Shown here piece after piece: positions 16,701-28,541 of a stretch of DNA of 64,000 nucleotides. The notes beneath the pieces are model-generated. The model searched no databases. It worked only from the letters and a program-made list of their open reading frames with translations, and was not told where the DNA came from. The stretch spans positions 558,001 through 622,000 of the forward strand of contig CCNA01000006.1 in the NCBI GenBank assembly GCA_000824805.1, read 5' to 3'. This DNA comes from Mesorhizobium sp. SOD10 (GTDB lineage: Bacteria; Pseudomonadota; Alphaproteobacteria; Rhizobiales; Rhizobiaceae). The translations under genes were made by a program, and so were the position numbers. Numbering within the stretch: position 1 is the first letter of the stretch; each line of letters starts with the position of its first letter.

Positions 16701-17873
16701 ATGACCAACGACAATCCGATCCATTCCAGCGTCCCGGCCGGCATCAGCCGCCGCTATTTCCTGCAGGTGACGGCAGCCGGCGTCGTGACCGCCACCGCGC
16801 TCGGCGCATCCGGCCTGAAGGCGAGAGCCGCGGCCTATGAAAAATTCACCTGGATCTCGCCGCGCGGCACGCTCGAAGTGCTGGACGACTATCCCTACTG
16901 GTCGGCGAAGAAAGCCGGCTATTTCGGCGACCTCAACACCGACATGCAACCGGGCCCCTCGGACGGCACTGCGACGGTGAAGTTCGTCGATGTCGGCCAG
17001 GCCGACATGGGCTTCCCCTCTCCCGGCGTCTTCTCCTTCGCCATCCAGAACGGCATGAAGCTGAAGTCCGTCTTCCACATGGGCGCGCGCGACACCTTCA
17101 GCATCGCTTTCCGCAAGGGCCAGGGTACCAAGAACCTCAAGGATCTCGAAGGCAAGACCATACTGCTCGGCTCCGCCGCCTGGCAGGCGATCGTCGATCC
17201 GCTGCTTGCGGCTCAAGGGGTCGACATCAAGAAGGTGAAATATGTCGAGGCCGGCTGGCCGACTTGGGGCACCGCGCTTGCTGGCGGCCAGGGCGATGCA
17301 GCGCTCTCCTGGGAAGGCTTGCGCGCCGAATGGATCGCCAAGGGGCTCGATTTCGAATACTGGCTCGGCGTGCAGAATTCCAAGCTGCCGGCCAACACCT
17401 TCGTCGTGCGCACCGCCGACCTCGAGGATGCCGACAAGAAGGCATTCCTGGAGAAATACCTGCGCGGCTGGGCGATGGGGCTCGAATTCGGCTACCAGAA
17501 TCCGCGCGCCGCGGTCGAGGCCGTGTTCGAGCAGTTCCCGACGCTCGCCAAGAATCTCGGGCCGGAACTCGGCACAACCTCGATCCTGCAGCAGATCAAC
17601 GTCTTCCGCGGCGACATGGATAAGCGCGGCGGCTGGGGTTCGCACGACATGGCGAGCTGGCAGGGCTTCTTCGACGAGATTCTCAAGATCGGCCAGATCA
17701 CCGCGCCGGTGAAGGCAGAGGATGTCTGCACCAACGACCTGATCCCGACCGCCAACGACTTCGACAAGGCCAAGGTCAAAGCCGATGCCGAAGGCGTGAA
17801 GCTGTCGGAAGGCTTTGCCGCGCTCGACGTCGAGAAGATCAAGGCGCACCTGTTCGACTCGGCAGTGAAGTGA
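16701..17873 (+). CDS. Tat-exported NMT1/THI5-like ABC substrate-binding protein
   Basis: This 390-residue periplasmic binding protein has a twin-arginine signal (ISRRYFLQVTAAGVVTATAL, cleavage near KARAAA). The mature part has the NMT1/THI5-like pattern (GPSDGTATVKFVDVGQADMG; GKTILLGSAAWQAIVDPLL). The start at 16701 has an AAAAAGGGG ribosome site; a longer frame from 16653 would bury the Tat motif. It delivers substrate to the ATPase/permease pair upstream. Ligands in this class include pyrimidines, alkanesulfonates and taurine, and the sequence alone does not decide. Confidence 0.9.
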   Translation: MTNDNPIHSSVPAGISRRYFLQVTAAGVVTATALGASGLKARAAAYEKFTWISPRGTLEVLDDYPYWSAKKAGYFGDLNTDMQPGPSDGTATVKFVDVGQADMGFPSPGVFSFAIQNGMKLKSVFHMGARDTFSIAFRKGQGTKNLKDLEGKTILLGSAAWQAIVDPLLAAQGVDIKKVKYVEAGWPTWGTALAGGQGDAALSWEGLRAEWIAKGLDFEYWLGVQNSKLPANTFVVRTADLEDADKKAFLEKYLRGWAMGLEFGYQNPRAAVEAVFEQFPTLAKNLGPELGTTSILQQINVFRGDMDKRGGWGSHDMASWQGFFDEILKIGQITAPVKAEDVCTNDLIPTANDFDKAKVKADAEGVKLSEGFAALDVEKIKAHLFDSAVK

Positions 17874-17884
17874 GGGGGCTGGCT

Positions 17885-17919
17885 CCTTTCCTCTCCCTCC
17901 GGAGGGGGGAGAGGAAAGG
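17885..17919. terminator. Strong hairpin after the binding-protein gene
   Basis: CCTTTCCTCTCC (17885-17896) is complementary to GGAGAGGAAAGG (17908-17919) around a CTCCGGAGG centre. No T-tract follows, so partial attenuation or 3'-end protection of the transporter mRNA is more likely than full termination. Confidence 0.55.
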
Positions 17920-17981
17920 GCCGGGCAATGAGCGGCGATCGATCGCCGCCCACGATTGAATCAAGAATTAGGGAGGCTGAC

Positions 17982-19073
17982 ATGGCCGACAAAGTAAGAA
18001 TCCTGGTGGTTGGTCTGGGCAACATGGGGGCCTCGCATGCCAGCGCGTATCACCGCTCCGAAGGCTTCGAGATCGTCGGCATCATGAGCCGCTCGATCAA
18101 GAGCAACAAGAAGATCCCGAAGGAGCTGGCCGGCTATCCGCTCTATGAGGATTTCGACTTGGCGCTGAAGGAGACCAAGCCCGATGCGGTTTCCATCAAC
18201 AGCTGGCCGAACACGCATGCCGAATATGCGCTGAAGGCGATCGCCGCCAACTGCCATGTCTTCATGGAAAAGCCCCTCGCCACCAACATCGCGGATGCCG
18301 AGAAGGTGGTGGCCGCCGCGCGCGCCAAGAACCGTAAGCTGGTGCTGGGTTACATCCTGCGCGTCCATCCGTCCTGGATCAAATTCATCGAGGTCGGCAA
18401 GACGCTCGGCAAGCCGCTGGTGATGCGTTTGAACCTCAACCAGCAGAGCAGCGGCACCGCCTGGCACTGGCACAAGAACCTGATCGACTCGCTGATCCCG
18501 ATCGTCGATTGCGGCGTGCATTACGTCGACGTCATGTGCCAGCTGACCGGCGCCAAGCCGGTGCGCGTGCACGGCATCGGCGCCAAGCTGTGGGCCGAGG
18601 CCGACAAGCAGAATTACGGCCATCTGCACGTCACCTTCGACGACGGCTCGGTCGGCTGGTATGAGGCGGGCTGGGGTCCGATGATGAGCGAGACGGCCTA
18701 TTTCGTGAAGGACGTGGTCGGCCCGAAGGGCGCCGTCTCGATCGTCGCCGGCCAGTCGGGCAGCGGCGCCAAGGATGCCGAGGAGGTGTCCGATTCCGCC
18801 GACATCGACCGCCACACCAAGACCGACGCGCTGAAGATCCATTATGCGCAGGTCGACGGCGACAAGAATTTCTCCAAGCCCGACGAAATCATCAGCATGG
18901 AGGACGAGCCCGGGCACCAGGAACTTTGCGACCGCGAGCAGGCCTTCTTCCTGCGCGCCATTCGCGAGGATCTCGATCTCAGCGAGCAGATGGATGCGGC
19001 GGTCAACAGCCTGCGCATCGTGCTGGCGGCCGAGCAGAGCATCGCGGAAAAGCGCACCGTCGAGCTGGCGTGA
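17982..19073 (+). CDS. Gfo/Idh/MocA family oxidoreductase
   Basis: This 363-residue NAD(P)-dependent dehydrogenase has an N-terminal Rossmann motif (ILVVGLGNMGASHASAY) and the family EKPLATN motif with its catalytic lysine (VFMEKPLATNIADAE, about residue 92). A putative catalytic His/Asp pair follows in DCGVHYVDVMCQL. Members oxidise or reduce sugars and cyclitols or related hydroxy compounds. The ATG at 17982 follows AGGGAGG at good spacing. Its place between a transporter and an amidase suggests it acts on the imported compound. Confidence 0.9.
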   Translation: MADKVRILVVGLGNMGASHASAYHRSEGFEIVGIMSRSIKSNKKIPKELAGYPLYEDFDLALKETKPDAVSINSWPNTHAEYALKAIAANCHVFMEKPLATNIADAEKVVAAARAKNRKLVLGYILRVHPSWIKFIEVGKTLGKPLVMRLNLNQQSSGTAWHWHKNLIDSLIPIVDCGVHYVDVMCQLTGAKPVRVHGIGAKLWAEADKQNYGHLHVTFDDGSVGWYEAGWGPMMSETAYFVKDVVGPKGAVSIVAGQSGSGAKDAEEVSDSADIDRHTKTDALKIHYAQVDGDKNFSKPDEIISMEDEPGHQELCDREQAFFLRAIREDLDLSEQMDAAVNSLRIVLAAEQSIAEKRTVELA

Positions 19074-19099
19074 AGGTTCCCGGCCACCCGCGCGCCAGC

Positions 19100-19220
19100 C
19101 CCCTCATCCGACCGCTTCGCGGCCACCTTCTCCCCGGCAGGAGAAGAGGGAAATGCCGGCGCTGACAATCTCCTCCCCCGCCGGGGAGAGGTCAGCCGAG
19201 CGAAGCGGAGGCTGGGTGAG
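19100..19220. repeat. Copies of the CCTTCTCCCC-type repeat
   Basis: CCCCCTCATCCGACCGCTTCG + CGGCCACCTTCTCC and a second partly inverted copy (CCGGGGAGAGGTCAGCCGAG) lie between the oxidoreductase and amidase genes. This family is also seen at 53091-53245. Confidence 0.6.
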
Positions 19221-19270
19221 TCCAACGAGCCATTCTCAGCCTTCAGTTAGGACCTAACGGGAGGAAACAC

Positions 19271-20707
19271 ATGGCCGCGATTTCGGAGAGCCTGCTCGAG
19301 ACCTACACCGCTTCCGACGCCTTGGCGCTGGCCGGCCTGGTGAAGCGCGGCGAGGTTTCTCCCGCCGAGCTGGTCGAAGCGGCGATCACCACGATCGAGC
19401 GCCTCAACCCCTCGCTCAACGCGGTCGTCCATCGCCTCTACGACATGGCGCGCGCCCAGGCGGCGACGGTGGACAAGAACGCGCCTTTTGCCGGCGTGCC
19501 CTATCTGCTCAAGGAGCTCGCCTCGTCCTGGAAAGGCGCGCCCAACACCAACTCCTGCTTCTACCTGAAGGATTTCGTCGCCGATTCCGACAGCGAGGTG
19601 GTGCGCCGCATCAAGGCGGCGGGCCTGGTGCTCGTCGGCAAGTCCAACGCACCGGAAAACGGCTGGTCGATCACCACCGAGCCGAAACTCTACGGCACGA
19701 CGAAGAACCCGTGGAAGGATGGCATCACGCCCGGCGGCTCGAGCGGCGGCGCCGCGGCCGCGATCGCCTCGCGCATGGTGCCGATCGCCGAAGCCAGCGA
19801 CGGCGCCGGCTCGATCCGCGTGCCGGCGTCCTGCTGCGGCATTGTCGGCCTGAAGCCGTCGCGCGGCCGCGTCAGCCTCGCGCCCTTCGGCGATTACTGG
19901 TATGGCGGCGCCTATTTCCTCTGCTGCTCGCGCACGGTGCGCGACACCGCCGCCTATCTCGATGCGGTGGCCGGCGCCCTGCCTGGCGACGCCTACACGC
20001 CGCCGGTACCGGAGGGCAGCTGGCTCAGCCTTTCCGCGCGGGCGCCGAAGAAGCTGCGCGTCGCCTTCACCGTCACGCCACCCAACGGCACGGCGATCGA
20101 TCCTGAGGTCAAGGCGACCGTGCTCTCCACGGTTGCCGCGCTCGAACGTCTCGGCCACGAGGTCGAGGAGCACGACATGCCGCTTGACGCCGACGCCGTA
20201 TGGAAGACCTACACCGACATGACCTGCGTACAGACGGCGGCGACCTTCGATTTCCTCGAGACGCTTGTCGGCCGCCCCGTCACGCCGAGCGATGTCGAAC
20301 CGTTGACCTGGGCGATCATCCAGCGCGGTCGCGCGACCAGCGGCATCAAGCATATTTCCGATGTCGAGCAGTTGAGGCTGATCGGCCGCGACATCGTCGG
20401 CGACCTCTACCCCTATGACATCTTCATCACCCCGACATTGACACAGCTGCCGCGTCCGCTCGGCTACTACGACATGTCGGAAACCGACCTCGGCCGCTAC
20501 AACGCCAAATGGGGCGACGCGGTTTTCAACTTCCCCTTCAACATCTCCGGCTTTCCGGCGATCTCGCTGCCGCTCGGGCAATCGGCCGGCGGCGTGCCGA
20601 TCGGCATCCAGCTCGTCGGCCGCTATGGCGACGAGGCGACGGTGCTGGCGCTGTCCACGCAACTTGAAGAGGAGATGCCGTGGAAGGACCGGCGGCCGGC
20701 ACTCTGA
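19271..20707 (+). CDS. Amidase signature family protein
   Basis: This 478-residue hydrolase has the amidase-signature core: the catalytic lysine in PYLLKELASS, the glycine/serine-rich motif TPGGSSGGAAAAIA and the nucleophile segment DGAGSIRVPASCCG. It should hydrolyse C-N bonds of amides or ureides in the cytoplasm; the substrate is unknown. A GGGAGGAAAC ribosome site precedes the ATG. It is the last gene of the transporter cluster, and a second, distinct amidase lies at 50924. Confidence 0.92.
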   Translation: MAAISESLLETYTASDALALAGLVKRGEVSPAELVEAAITTIERLNPSLNAVVHRLYDMARAQAATVDKNAPFAGVPYLLKELASSWKGAPNTNSCFYLKDFVADSDSEVVRRIKAAGLVLVGKSNAPENGWSITTEPKLYGTTKNPWKDGITPGGSSGGAAAAIASRMVPIAEASDGAGSIRVPASCCGIVGLKPSRGRVSLAPFGDYWYGGAYFLCCSRTVRDTAAYLDAVAGALPGDAYTPPVPEGSWLSLSARAPKKLRVAFTVTPPNGTAIDPEVKATVLSTVAALERLGHEVEEHDMPLDADAVWKTYTDMTCVQTAATFDFLETLVGRPVTPSDVEPLTWAIIQRGRATSGIKHISDVEQLRLIGRDIVGDLYPYDIFITPTLTQLPRPLGYYDMSETDLGRYNAKWGDAVFNFPFNISGFPAISLPLGQSAGGVPIGIQLVGRYGDEATVLALSTQLEEEMPWKDRRPAL

Positions 20708-20947
20708 AGCGCTTGAGGCGTCGGCGCAAGGGAAGCGCCCTTCTCGGCTGCATGGCGCACTGGTTCACCCAAGGGCCCGGGCCAAAACCCCTATAGAATT
20801 CCTATATCTTTCCCATCCTTCCCGTCTCGAACCTTTATGGGGGTCGGGTCCATATCTTCCTTCGAAAAGCGCTTCGATCGCCGCAGCCAAGGTGGCGTGC
20901 GTCCGCGCGCCGTTTGAGCCCGCAAACACAGACAAGGAAGACCTGCA
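20708..20947. promoter_or_regulatory. Region upstream of the kdp operon
   Basis: These 240 bp should carry the kdp promoter. An AT-richer segment near 20788-20815 (CCCCTATAGAATTCCTATA) stands out, but I cannot define a KdpE box or a -35/-10 pair. Confidence 0.4.
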
Positions 20948-21028
20948 ATGGACCTCACAGTTCTCGGGATCGGGGTTTTGTTCTTCGCCCTGTCCTTCGC
21001 CTACGTCAAAGCCTGCGACATGATCTGA
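20948..21028 (+). CDS. Small membrane peptide (26 aa) upstream of kdpF
   Basis: The peptide MDLTVLGIGVLFFALSFAYV + KACDMI is a single hydrophobic helix with a short polar tail. A GGAAGACCTGCA ribosome region precedes the ATG. It ends 16 bp before kdpF. Comparable tiny ORFs with an AYVxxCD-like end precede kdpF in other proteobacterial kdp operons as far as I recall, usually without a name. It may be a Kdp complex accessory peptide; that is inference. Confidence 0.7.
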   Translation: MDLTVLGIGVLFFALSFAYVKACDMI

Positions 21029-21044
21029 GCGGAAGAGCCGGACC

Positions 21045-21134
21045 ATGCTTTTCGATTACACGTTCGGCGGCGCCGTGACCTTGGTCCTGCTCGCCTACCT
21101 CACCTACGCCCTGATCCGTCCAGAACGCTTCTGA
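21045..21134 (+). CDS. kdpF: Potassium-transporting ATPase subunit KdpF
   Basis: This 29-residue single-span peptide ([20 protein letters not shown] then YALIRPERF) has the typical KdpF length and the conserved C-terminal RPE(R/K)F ending. KdpF is a lipid-like stabilising subunit of the KdpFABC potassium pump. It lies 22 bp before kdpA. Confidence 0.9.
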   Translation: MLFDYTFGGAVTLVLLAYLTYALIRPERF

Positions 21135-21156
21135 TCGGCGCACGGAAGGTCACATC

Positions 21157-22860
21157 ATGACATTCAACGGCTGGATACAGATCCTCGTTTATTGCGGGAT
21201 CCTGCTTTTGCTCGTGAAGCCGCTCGGCCTCTATATGCACCGCGTCTTCAGCGGCGACCGTACCTTGTTGTCGCCGGTGCTCATCCCGATCGAACGCGGG
21301 CTCTATCGTCTCGCCGGAACCAGCGACAGGCAAGAACAGCACTGGGCCGTCTACGCGACCGGCATGCTGCTCTTCAATCTCGCCGGCTTCCTCGTCCTTT
21401 ACGCGCTGCAGCGGCTGCAGGGCGCCCTGCCCTACAACCCCGCCGGCATGGCGGCGGTCGAGCCCGGGCTTGCCTTCAACACCGCCGCCAGCTTCGTCAC
21501 CAACACCAACTGGCAGAACTACGGCGGCGAAAGCACGATGTCCTACCTCGTGCAGATGGCCGGCCTCACCGTCCAGAACTTCGTCTCGGCCGCCACCGGC
21601 ATTGCCATCGCCATTGCGCTCATCCGCGGCTTCGCCCGCGCCTCCGGCAAGTCGATCGGCAATTTCTGGGTCGATCTCACCCGCTGCATGCTCCACGTGC
21701 TGCTGCCGCTGTGCATCCTGCTGACGCTTGCCTATGTGTGGCTCGGCATCCCGCAGACGCTCGGGCCGTATGTCGACGCGACCACGCTGGAAGGCGCCAA
21801 GCAGACCATCGCGCTCGGGCCGGTCGCCTCGCAGGTCGCCATCAAGATGCTCGGCACCAATGGCGGCGGCTTCTTCAACGCCAATGCCGCGCATCCGTTC
21901 GAGAATCCGGACGCGATCTCGAACCTGATCCAGATGCTGTCGATCTTTGCGATCGGCGCCGCGCTCACCAACGTCTTCGGCCGCATGGTCGGCAGCGAGC
22001 GCCAGGGCTGGGCGATCCTCGCCTCCATGGGCGTGCTGTTCCTGGTCGGAATCGCCGTCTGCTACTGGGCGGAAGCCGCCGGCAACCCGCTGGTCCATGC
22101 GCTCGGTATCGACGGCGGCAACATGGAAGGCAAGGAGACGCGCTTCGGTATAGCTGCCTCGGCGCTGTTCGCCGTCATCACCACGGCCGCCTCCTGCGGC
22201 GCCGTCAACGCCATGCATGACAGCTTCACCGCGCTCGGCGGCATGATCCCGCTGATCAACATGCAGCTCGGCGAAGTCATCGTCGGCGGCGTCGGCGCCG
22301 GCTTCTACGGCATCCTGATGTTCGTCGTCGTCGCCGTCTTCGTCGCCGGCCTGATGGTCGGCCGCACGCCGGAATATCTCGGCAAGAAGATCGAGGCCAA
22401 GGAGGTCAAGATGGCGATGCTCGCCATTCTGTGCCTGCCGCTGGCGATGCTCATCTTCACGGCCATCGCCGTGGTCCTGCCGAGCGCCGTGGCCTCGATC
22501 GCCAATGGCGGTCCGCACGGCTTCTCGGAAGTGCTTTATGCCTACACCTCGGCCGCCGCGAACAACGGCTCGGCCTTCGGCGGCCTTTCCGGCAACACGC
22601 CCTGGTACAACATCACGCTGGGCGTCGGCATGCTGATGGGCCGCTTCCTGGTCATCGTCCCGGCCTTGGCCATTGCCGGCTCGCTGGCCGCCAAGAAGAC
22701 CGTGCCCGCCTCGGCCGGCACCTTCCCGACCGACGGCACGCTGTTCGTCGGTCTGCTGGTCGGCGTCATCGTCATCGTCGGCGGCCTCACCTTCTTCCCA
22801 TCGCTCACCGTCGGTCCGATCGTCGAGCACCTGGCGATGATCCATGGACAGATCTTCTGA
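21157..22860 (+). CDS. kdpA: Potassium-transporting ATPase subunit KdpA
   Basis: This 567-residue channel-like subunit selects and conducts K+ in the KdpFABC pump. About ten membrane segments are evident, with the four selectivity-filter-like repeats recognisable ([27 protein letters not shown]; the conserved segments after [26 protein letters not shown]). Length matches the family. An AAGGTCACATC ribosome region precedes the ATG. It is followed immediately by a 78-residue small membrane protein and then kdpB. Confidence 0.98.
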   Translation: MTFNGWIQILVYCGILLLLVKPLGLYMHRVFSGDRTLLSPVLIPIERGLYRLAGTSDRQEQHWAVYATGMLLFNLAGFLVLYALQRLQGALPYNPAGMAAVEPGLAFNTAASFVTNTNWQNYGGESTMSYLVQMAGLTVQNFVSAATGIAIAIALIRGFARASGKSIGNFWVDLTRCMLHVLLPLCILLTLAYVWLGIPQTLGPYVDATTLEGAKQTIALGPVASQVAIKMLGTNGGGFFNANAAHPFENPDAISNLIQMLSIFAIGAALTNVFGRMVGSERQGWAILASMGVLFLVGIAVCYWAEAAGNPLVHALGIDGGNMEGKETRFGIAASALFAVITTAASCGAVNAMHDSFTALGGMIPLINMQLGEVIVGGVGAGFYGILMFVVVAVFVAGLMVGRTPEYLGKKIEAKEVKMAMLAILCLPLAMLIFTAIAVVLPSAVASIANGGPHGFSEVLYAYTSAAANNGSAFGGLSGNTPWYNITLGVGMLMGRFLVIVPALAIAGSLAAKKTVPASAGTFPTDGTLFVGLLVGVIVIVGGLTFFPSLTVGPIVEHLAMIHGQIF

Positions 22861-22861
22861 G

Positions 22862-23094
22862 ATGACCATGCCTCGATTCAACGACATACGTCGCAACGGC
22901 CGTCACCGGACCGGTGACGGGGCGCCCGACAACGGAAGGAACGAGAAGCCTCGTCCCTTCCCGACGCTCTCAACCTTTCTCGGCATGGCGGTCGTGCTGT
23001 TCGCGCTGTGGCTGCTTGCCACCGGCCTTCCGCACTTGTTCCCGAAGACCGAACACCCGGCGCCGTCCAACATAACCGATACCGGAGTGCAAAA

Positions 23095-23098
<4 letters not shown>
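22862..23098 (+). CDS. Small single-span membrane protein between kdpA and kdpB (78 aa)
   Basis: The product has a basic, polar N-terminus ([20 protein letters not shown]), one hydrophobic helix (about residues 38-58, [17 protein letters not shown]) and a short periplasmic tail, so it is predicted N-in. It begins one base after the kdpA stop codon and overlaps the kdpB start by 4 bp (ATGA), so it is embedded in the operon and translationally coupled. The standard kdpFABC set has no such subunit. It could be an accessory of the pump or a coupling ORF; function unknown. Confidence 0.75.
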
Positions 23099-25188
<2,090 letters not shown>

Positions 25189-25199
25189 GGATTGATCCG

Positions 25200-25763
25200 A
25201 TGCTCAAGCAACTCAGACCCGCCTTTGTCATGATCGTCTTCTTTACGGTGCTGACCGGTCTGATCTATCCGATCGGCATGACCGGCATCGCCCAGGCGCT
25301 GTTCCCGAACAAGGCCAATGGCAGTCTGATCGTCAGGGACGGCAAGGTGATCGGTTCCAGCCTGATCGGCCAGGCTTTCGCCGGCGACCGCTATTTCCAC
25401 GGCCGGCCGTCGGCCGCCGGCAATGGCTACGACGCGACCTCCTCCGGCGGCTCGAACCTCGGCCCGACCAATCCGAAGCTGATCGAACGCATCAAGGGCG
25501 ACGCCGAGAAGCTGAAGGCCGAAAACCCCAATGCACCGGTGCCGATGAACCTCGTCACCACCTCCGGCAGCGGGCTTGATCCCGACATCAGCCCCGACGC
25601 CGCCTATTTCCAGGTGCCGCGAGTCGCCAAGGCACGCGGCATGGACGAGGCCAAGGTGAAGGGGTTGGTGGACAGCCATGTCGAGGACCGCGAGCTTGGC
25701 GCCCTCGGCGAGCCGGTAGTCAACGTTCTGGCGCTGAACCTGGCGCTGGACGAGCTGAAGTAA
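25200..25763 (+). CDS. kdpC: Potassium-transporting ATPase subunit KdpC
   Basis: This 187-residue subunit has one N-terminal membrane segment ([18 protein letters not shown]) and the conserved periplasmic domain with [29 protein letters not shown] and [10 protein letters not shown]. KdpC increases the ATP affinity of KdpB. It starts 11 bp after the kdpB stop; the ribosome site AAGGATTG is close to the ATG. Confidence 0.98.
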   Translation: MLKQLRPAFVMIVFFTVLTGLIYPIGMTGIAQALFPNKANGSLIVRDGKVIGSSLIGQAFAGDRYFHGRPSAAGNGYDATSSGGSNLGPTNPKLIERIKGDAEKLKAENPNAPVPMNLVTTSGSGLDPDISPDAAYFQVPRVAKARGMDEAKVKGLVDSHVEDRELGALGEPVVNVLALNLALDELK

Positions 25764-25805
25764 TCCGCTCCGCGCCAGGGATCGACACGATCCCCGGCGC
25801 AATTC

Positions 25806-28541
25806 ATGATTGGATTGATGCCGGACGACAGGACCGACCCCGAGAACCGCCCCTCTCCCGACGCGCTCCTCGAACATGCCGGGCGCGAGGGCCGCGGCCG
25901 CCTGCGCATATTCCTCGGCGCCGCGCCCGGCGTCGGCAAGACCTACGAGATGCTGATGGCGGGCCGCGCCCGCCGCGCCGACGGCATCGATGTCGTGATC
26001 GGCGTCGTCGAGACGCATGGCCGCAAGGAAACCCAGGCGTTGGTCGACGGCTATGAGGTGATCCCGCGCCGCCTGGTCGACTATCGCGGCCAGACCCTGG
26101 ACGAGATGGACATCGACGCCATCCTGAAGCGGCGCCCCGCTCTCGTCCTGGTCGACGAGCTCGCCCACACCAACGCGCCCGGCAGCCGGCATCCCAAGCG
26201 CTATCTCGACGTGCAGGAGATCCTGGCGCAAGGCATCGACGTCTACACCACGCTCAACATCCAGCATGTCGAGAGCCTGAACGACGTCGTCGCTCAGATC
26301 ACCCGCGTCAGGGTCCGCGAGACGGTTCCCGATTCCATCATCGACGAGGCCGACGACATCGAGGTCATCGACCTCACGCCCGACGACCTGATCAAACGGC
26401 TGCAGGACGGCAAGGTCTATTTCCCCAACACGGCGCAGCGCGCCATCGAGAATTATTTCTCGCCGGGCAATCTGACTGCGCTGCGCGAGCTGGCGCTTCG
26501 CCGGACCGCCCAGCGCGTCGACGAGCAGCTGCTCAACCACATGCAGTCGCATGCCATTCCGGGACCCTGGGCCGCGGGCGAGCGGGTGCTCGTCTGCGTC
26601 GACTCGCGGCCCGGCGGAGCGGCCCGCATCCGCTATGCGCGCCGACTTGCCGATCGGCTGCGCGCGCCCTGGACGGCGCTGCATGTGGACACGCCGCGCC
26701 TTGCCGGCCTCTCCGACGAAGATAAGGACCGCCTGGCCAGGAACCTGCGTCTCGCCGAACAGCTCGGCGCTGAGATCGCCACCATTCCCGGCCAGAACGT
26801 CGCTCAGGACATCGTGCGCCATGCGACAGCGAACAACTTCACCCATATCGTCATAGGCAGGCCGACCCGCTCGCGCTGGCGCGAGCTGATCGAGGGCTCG
26901 CTCACCTACGACCTGATCCGCAACGCCGGCGACATCAGCGTCCATGTCATTTCGGGCGCCGAGCGCGATGTCGATGCCCCCTCGGCGCGGGTCAAGGCCG
27001 CGCCCGAGCAGAAGCCTTTCCAGATCTGGCCCTATCTGTTCTCGACCGCCTATGTCGCCGGCGCACTGGCCGTCAGCTCGATCCTCGACCAGTTCCTCGA
27101 CGTCCGCAATCTCGCCAGCGTGCTGCTTCTGGCGGTGCTGACCGCAGCCGTGAGCTTCGGGCTCTGGCCGGCGCTCTATGCCTGTTTTCTCTCCGCGCTC
27201 GCCTTCAACTTCTTCTTCCTCGAACCGCGCTACACGCTGACGATCAGGGATCCGGAAAGCATCGTTGCCTTCACGGTCTTCCTCGTCGTCGCCATCATCG
27301 CCAGCAACCTGACGGCGCGCGTGCAGCGCCAGGCGGTCGCCGCACGTTCGCGGGCGCGCGCCACCGAGGACATCTATTCCTTCTCCAAGAAACTCGCCGG
27401 CGCCGGCACGCTCGACGATGTTCTATGGGCCACCGCTTTCCAGATCGCCTCGATGCTGAAGGTCCGCGTCGTGCTGCTTTTGCCGGAAAACGGCACCATC
27501 ACCGTCAAGGCCGGCTATCCGCCGGACGACACGCTGGCCGAGGCCGATATCGCGGCCGCGCGCTGGGCCTGGGAGCACAACCGCGCCGCCGGCCGCGGCG
27601 CCGACACGCTGCCCGGCGCAAAACGTCTCTATCTGCCCCTGCGCACTGGACGGACCGCGATCGGCGTCGTCGGCCTCGACAATGACAAGCAAGGGCCGCT
27701 GCTGACGCCCGAGCAGCAGCGCTTGCTGGATGCGCTCGCCGATCAAGCCGCGGTGGCCATCGAGCGTGTCCAGCTCGTCGCCGACGTCGACCGCGCCAGG
27801 CTTGCGGCTGAAGCCGACCGGCTGCGCTCGGCGCTGCTGACCTCGATCTCGCACGATCTGAAGACGCCGCTTGCAGCGATCATGGGCGCGGCCGGCACGC
27901 TGAAGGAATTCGCGCCGGCGCTGCCGGAAAAGGATCGCGCCGAGCTTCTGTCGACGGTCGTCAGCGAGTCCGAGCGGCTGAACCGCTTCATCGCCAACCT
28001 CCTCGACATGACCAGGATCGAGTCGGGCGCGATGGAGCCGAATTACGCGCTCCATTATGTCGGCGATGTCGTCGGCTCGGCGCTGAACCGGGCGCAGAAG
28101 ATCACCGCCGAGCACAGAATAGAGACCGACATTCCGGCCGACCTGCCCATGCTGCGGCTCGATCCCGTGCTGTTCGAGCAGGCTCTCTTCAACCTCCTCG
28201 ACAATGCCGCCAAATATGCGTCGCCCGGTTCGACCATCCGGCTCCAGGCCTGGGTGGACAATGGCGCCGTCATCCTGCAGGTGATGGATGAGGGACCGGG
28301 CATCCCGCCGGACGACCTGGAGCGGATATTCGATACCTTCTACCGCGTGCGCAAACGCGACCAAGTGCGCGCCGGCACCGGTCTCGGCCTGTCGATCAGC
28401 CGCGGCTTCATCGAAGCGATGGGCGGCACGATCGCGGCGGCCAACCGCGCCGACCGTCCGGGCGCGATCTTCACCATCCGCATGCCGTTACCGGCTGAGT
28501 TGCCGGCGCTCGGCGCACCGCTTACGGATGATGTGGCATGA
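25806..28541 (+). CDS. kdpD: Sensor histidine kinase KdpD
   Basis: This 911-residue sensor controls kdp transcription in response to K+ limitation. Domains in order: N-terminal KdpD domain with the Walker-like GAAPGVGKTYEM (about 38-49), a universal-stress-protein domain (about 250-370), four membrane segments (about 405-505), a GAF-like region, a HisKA domain with the phospho-acceptor His in TSISHDLKTPLAA, and a HATPase domain with DNAAKYA, DEGPGIP and GTGLGLSISRG. MPDDRT at 25818 is an alternative start; neither has a strong ribosome site. It overlaps kdpE by 4 bp. Confidence 0.97.
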   Translation: MIGLMPDDRTDPENRPSPDALLEHAGREGRGRLRIFLGAAPGVGKTYEMLMAGRARRADGIDVVIGVVETHGRKETQALVDGYEVIPRRLVDYRGQTLDEMDIDAILKRRPALVLVDELAHTNAPGSRHPKRYLDVQEILAQGIDVYTTLNIQHVESLNDVVAQITRVRVRETVPDSIIDEADDIEVIDLTPDDLIKRLQDGKVYFPNTAQRAIENYFSPGNLTALRELALRRTAQRVDEQLLNHMQSHAIPGPWAAGERVLVCVDSRPGGAARIRYARRLADRLRAPWTALHVDTPRLAGLSDEDKDRLARNLRLAEQLGAEIATIPGQNVAQDIVRHATANNFTHIVIGRPTRSRWRELIEGSLTYDLIRNAGDISVHVISGAERDVDAPSARVKAAPEQKPFQIWPYLFSTAYVAGALAVSSILDQFLDVRNLASVLLLAVLTAAVSFGLWPALYACFLSALAFNFFFLEPRYTLTIRDPESIVAFTVFLVVAIIASNLTARVQRQAVAARSRARATEDIYSFSKKLAGAGTLDDVLWATAFQIASMLKVRVVLLLPENGTITVKAGYPPDDTLAEADIAAARWAWEHNRAAGRGADTLPGAKRLYLPLRTGRTAIGVVGLDNDKQGPLLTPEQQRLLDALADQAAVAIERVQLVADVDRARLAAEADRLRSALLTSISHDLKTPLAAIMGAAGTLKEFAPALPEKDRAELLSTVVSESERLNRFIANLLDMTRIESGAMEPNYALHYVGDVVGSALNRAQKITAEHRIETDIPADLPMLRLDPVLFEQALFNLLDNAAKYASPGSTIRLQAWVDNGAVILQVMDEGPGIPPDDLERIFDTFYRVRKRDQVRAGTGLGLSISRGFIEAMGGTIAAANRADRPGAIFTIRMPLPAELPALGAPLTDDVA

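Noticed and set aside
10413..20707. Thiamine-precursor (HMP) salvage locus because of the NMT1/THI5-like binding protein
   Set aside because: No thi genes or TPP riboswitch are visible; the binding-protein fold alone is too general.
20765..21046. Minus-strand frame opposite the kdp leader and small peptides
   Set aside because: It lacks a ribosome site and family resemblance, and it covers the two short plus-strand kdp peptides, which have convincing features.
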